Below are positions 60,201-64,000 of a DNA stretch of 64,000 bases, piece by piece. The notes under the pieces are model-generated. The model saw only the letters and a list, made by a program, of their open reading frames with translations. It was not told the DNA's origin and did not search any database. Within the stretch, counting starts at the first letter, position 1, and each line of letters begins with the position of its first letter. A program made the translations under genes and the position numbers. Source of the stretch: Arthrinium phaeospermum (lineage: Eukaryota > Ascomycota > Sordariomycetes > Amphisphaeriales > Apiosporaceae); contig QYRS01000002.1 of assembly GCA_006503535.1 (NCBI GenBank), forward strand, positions 2,232,001-2,296,000, given 5' to 3'.

Positions 60201-63200
60201 TAATAATTAGTAATATATTATAAATAATTTAATTTAAACCTAATATATTATAACTTAATATATTATAATAGTATATTTTAAGTAATAAAATACCTTAGCT
60301 TTAAGTTAAATAAATAAAAGCTATTTCGCTTTTAATTTTATAAAATAATAAAATAAACTTAAAGATATATAAAAGAAAGTTAATAATAATACTATTATAA
60401 TTACTTTAATTATTATTATAATTAAATATATTAAACATAAATAATTTATTATAATATTTATTAATAAAATAAGTAACGCGATAATATTAAAAAGAGTTAA
60501 GAAAAAGGTTATAAATAATATAATTATTTAATATTTAAATAATATCGTTTGAATAAAAGTTATTAATTTAAAGATCGCGGGCCTTTTATTATTTATTATT
60601 ATCGCTTTCTTTATTTTCTTTATTAAATTATTTATTTAGTTTTAGTTTATTCTTTTATTTTTAATAAATTTAAAGGTTATAAATATATAAGTTGATATTA
60701 AATATAACAGTAACCTAAGCCGATTATTTAGCTTATATTTAAATTAATGTTTATTATTTAACGAGTTAAAGTTAATAAAGGTGGAATTAAGGTTTAGCGA
60801 TGCCGGCTTTAATAAAGATAACGAGAAAAGGTAACGATAATAATAAAAAAGGTTAAGTTAATAATATAATTATAGAATTTAAAAGAGTCATTATAATAAT
60901 TTTAAATAGCTTTTACCTTATTAATAAATTAATAAAAAACTTTTATTATTAAAGTTAATAATAAATATTTTAATAGAAATAATATTAAGTAAAGTTAGCG
61001 ATAAATTAATAAAAATGTTTTATTATTAAAATCGGTAATAAATCTTTTAAATTATTAAGTAAAATTAATAAATAAAAATTAATAAAAGGATATAATACTA
61101 TATATATATTAAATAAAAATAATATATTTAAGAAAGTATTTATTAAATATAATAAATAATCAACCTTTTAAGGTTTAAAGTATTTAAATTATTTAATTAA
61201 AATTAAATATAGATTAATATTAATAAGGCTAACGGGGCACCTTGTTAATTTTTAAAATATATATCCCTTAATAATTTTAAAGCGATTCTTATTATAACGC
61301 GTATAATAAGGCTTATCTTAGTTTACTAGCTAAAGGAAATAATTAGTTTAACCCTTAATATTAAAAAAAACTCTTTAAAGAATTAAAACTTATTCCTTTA
61401 ACTTATTTTATCTTATTTATTATATTTAAATTAACTATACATTTTAATTAATATAAAAATATAAAGAGATTAACGTGTATAAATTAATTATACTAAGAGT
61501 TAATTAATTATAAATATTTATTTATTTTAAACATTTTATATTATTAGATATTAATTAGGTTTAATTAATTTCCTTTTTTATTTTATAGCTATTTAATAGA
61601 TTATATAAGTTTATATAATAATCTAAACATATTAAATATAATAATAAACCTATAAATTAAATTATATAAAAATAAGATTTAAATCGATTAATATTAAAAA
61701 GCTTATAAATAATTGATAATTATATAACCGATATAAATTTTTAAATAAGCTATAAATAAAAATATAATTATAAATTTAAAAATAGTAAACGTTTTTTATT
61801 ATTATTATAACCTTTTAATTATATACCTTTTTTTAATATTAATTTTATTTCTTTTATTTTCCTTTTTTTAAAGAATTATAAATTTTTATAAAAATTAAAA
61901 AAATATAAAGGACGCGCTTATACTTAATAAAATTAAATTAATTTTAATTATTTTAATTATTTTATTTACTTAATTAGTATTATTTATAGATATTTTTTTC
62001 TATAACTAGGCTAATAACGCCTTTATTTAATTAAATTACTAAGCCGAAATTCTTAATAAAAACCTCGCGACGAATATTTAAATTTTAAATATAAATAATA
62101 TAATAATTTTATAATTTATTTAAAAATTTTAAAGGAATTAAGGGGCGTTTTTTTATTATAGTTAAAAAAAAGGGAATAATAATATAAATATAAATAAATT
62201 TAAATAAACCTTTAAAATTTATTTATTTTATTATTAAATAAAGTTTAAATTTTTCCTTTTTTATTAGAATTTAAACTATTAATTTTACTTTAACCCACGT
62301 CTTAAATAATAATAAGATACGTAATTAAATTAAAACACGAATTAAAAACGTTAAGAATAACTAGCCTTTTATAAAGCTTTATATTAATGTTATATTTATT
62401 AATATTAAAAGTGGTAATAAAAATAAATATATCGATTTTTAAAGTATTATCGACGCTTTACATTAAACCCTTAATAGGGCTTATAAAGCGGCTAACGGCG
62501 GTAATAACGACGACTTAGTAATATGCCTAATAAAGTATAGTAAACGTATATAGGCCGGGGCGAATAGAAATTTCGAAGTAGTTTAAGGCGGCGGCCGGGG
62601 GGAGGGGGGCCGGGGGATGAACGGATGGATAGATTCGACTGTTTATTAACTTACATAGTTAAGTTATGTAATAACTGGTCGTAGTTAATAAGATATACAG
62701 AAAATAATAACGTTATCATAGTGGGTGTCGCTGATATAGCGACAGGTGCATTTATAGGAGAATTAGTTAAAAAAAGAGAATTGGTTAGCCCTCGTAGCTA
62801 TCTATTCGCAACTTATATATAGCTGGAGGTGCCCCTCCCCCTGTTGTACGGCGCGGTGGGTGGCGTTAACGAGGGGCGGCTGGCGAAGCGAGGACATTGG
62901 CAACGAGGGGTAGAGTGCTGGAATTGAGGCGGGAGGTTGCTGGTATCGACGAGGGAGAAGGGGTAGCTAATAGTTGACAACAGCGGGTTATGGAGCCAGG
63001 ATACTTCGCGAATAATTAGGAAGTTATCCTTTACCGGAGACTGGTGCGACCATAGTAGCAGGCGCGCATAAAAGACTTCTTTTATAAGGGACCCGGCCGG
63101 ATCATATTAGAAAATAATAACTTAAGGCTTAACTTGAAAGGCGGCTAAGGTGTTAGTAATGATGGGCTAAACCTAGATAGATTCGATTCCCCGACGTTAA

Positions 63201-64000
63201 GTTTTAATTAAGTTCTCATTATTAATATAAACTCTATATATAAGCCTACCTAAAGGCTTATTTATATCTAGAGGTTTATTCCCATTATAATGTTAATTTA
63301 AAAGCAGCGTCGCAATTAGAATAGACGTTTGTTTAGTAGGGATTAATTTTAATCGTGCTTAATTACTATTTAATAATTGTAAGTAAAGGCTAACGTATAT
63401 ACTATAGTTAGTACTAAAGGTGATAGGAGTTAAGTAAGGTATATTTTTAAGATTTTATTTATTTTTCTACTCGGGATAAAGGATGTTAACTTATATAATA
63501 CTTGTTAATTTAAGCGACTTATATACCTTTAAAGAGGTTTAATTAGTTTAAACTTCGCCTTTTAAAGCTTTAATATAACAAATCCTTCCCTTATTTATCC
63601 TTATAAGATTTAGTTAATTAGATCTCTTCTCTTATAATAGCTTATGAACTGCGAAAAAATATAATATCATTTTTAATTAATCTATTAGTTGGTTATTCTT
63701 AGATTTAATTTATAACGTAAAAGGTAATTTTAAGTTATATTAAGCCGCCAGCTAAAACGCCCGTTAACATCGAGCTTCGGGATATTTTAATAATTATACT
63801 AGTTGTATAGCCGCTTATAAACATATAGTAAACTTTATAATGCTTATTAAGTGTTAGGAAAACACATATAGTATAATATTATTCTTAAGTTAAAACCCAT
63901 AGTTTTTATAACCTAGTAGTAAGTAATTCTTAATCCTTATCAATAGTTTACATAATAAAAAATCCCTAGATTACTATATAAAGCCAGCTAATTTGTAAAA
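57201..64000. other. Second AT-rich, RIP-mutated block
   Basis: From about 57.2 kb base composition falls to RIP-type AT-rich sequence with very little CpA/TpG, most extreme at 58.7-62.4 kb. A GC-rich island lies at 62.57-63.1 kb (with a G-rich tract at 62588-62616 and TATATATAGCTGGAGGTGCC nearby) and could be an element border or terminal repeat, but no inverted or direct terminal repeat was recognised. No gene can be read. Confidence 0.8.
57898..58028 (+). repeat. 19-bp tandem repeat, about seven copies
   Basis: Units close to GAGTGAGTTAATAAAGGAA repeat with G/A substitutions (GAGTAAGTTAATAAAGGAA, GAGTGAATTAATAAAGGAA and so on), with one shortened unit. Most differences are G to A, several of them in TpG context. 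Confidence 0.88.

Noticed and set aside
63175..63200. AGATTCGATTCCCCG, T-arm-like
   Set aside because: No complete cloverleaf upstream.

Overview
The window reads as nuclear DNA of a filamentous ascomycete, probably a Sordariomycete. GC-rich genes have short GT-AG introns with CTGAC/CTAAC-type branch sites. They alternate with long AT-rich blocks that are almost free of CpA and TpG and very rich in TpA. That is the footprint of repeat-induced point mutation (RIP: C to T at CpA, seen as TpG to TpA on the other strand). I cannot name the species.

Layout. (1) 1-3.6 kb is ordinary euchromatin: exon 1 of an MFS transporter, an intact secreted type-B carboxylesterase, and the first exon of an Asn/Ser-rich gene that ends where the AT-rich block begins. 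(2) 3.6-26.6 kb is a heavily RIP-mutated block of fossil repeats. Several reading frames can still be followed through TAA/TAG stops: a cysteine-patterned, DUF3716-like fragment near 4.7 kb, a less damaged two-exon fragment at 7 kb, fossil ORFs at 8.6, 10.4-11.2, 15.4-19.3, 21.7-22.7 and 23.6-24.1 kb, and a purine-rich minisatellite at the right edge. (3) 26.6-57.2 kb is a GC-normal accessory-like island of about ten genes. Nearly all are single or low-copy-looking protein genes, broken mainly by TAG/TAA codons in RIP context: a coiled-coil protein, a polyQ protein, a kinesin-14-like motor protein, several unrecognised proteins, and a homing-endonuclease-type zinc-binding-loop plus C2H2 protein. 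One unrecognised two-exon gene (33.6-34.8 kb) is fully open. A thin AT-rich stretch (47.7-49.3 kb) interrupts the island, and its right end (52.4-55.3 kb) is full of minisatellites. (4) 57.2-64 kb is a second RIP-mutated desert.

Reading of the whole. The sequence supports a decaying accessory segment enclosed by heterochromatin-like repeats. RIP has reached protein genes as well as the repeats, which implies either past duplication of the segment or RIP leaking from flanking repeats. I found no intact transposase, no Starship-type tyrosine recombinase, no rRNA or tRNA gene and no CRISPR array. Because RIP stops are almost all TAA/TAG from CAA/CAG/TGG, more than one frame can look open in the deserts. 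Frame calls there are tentative, while those in the GC island are much firmer.
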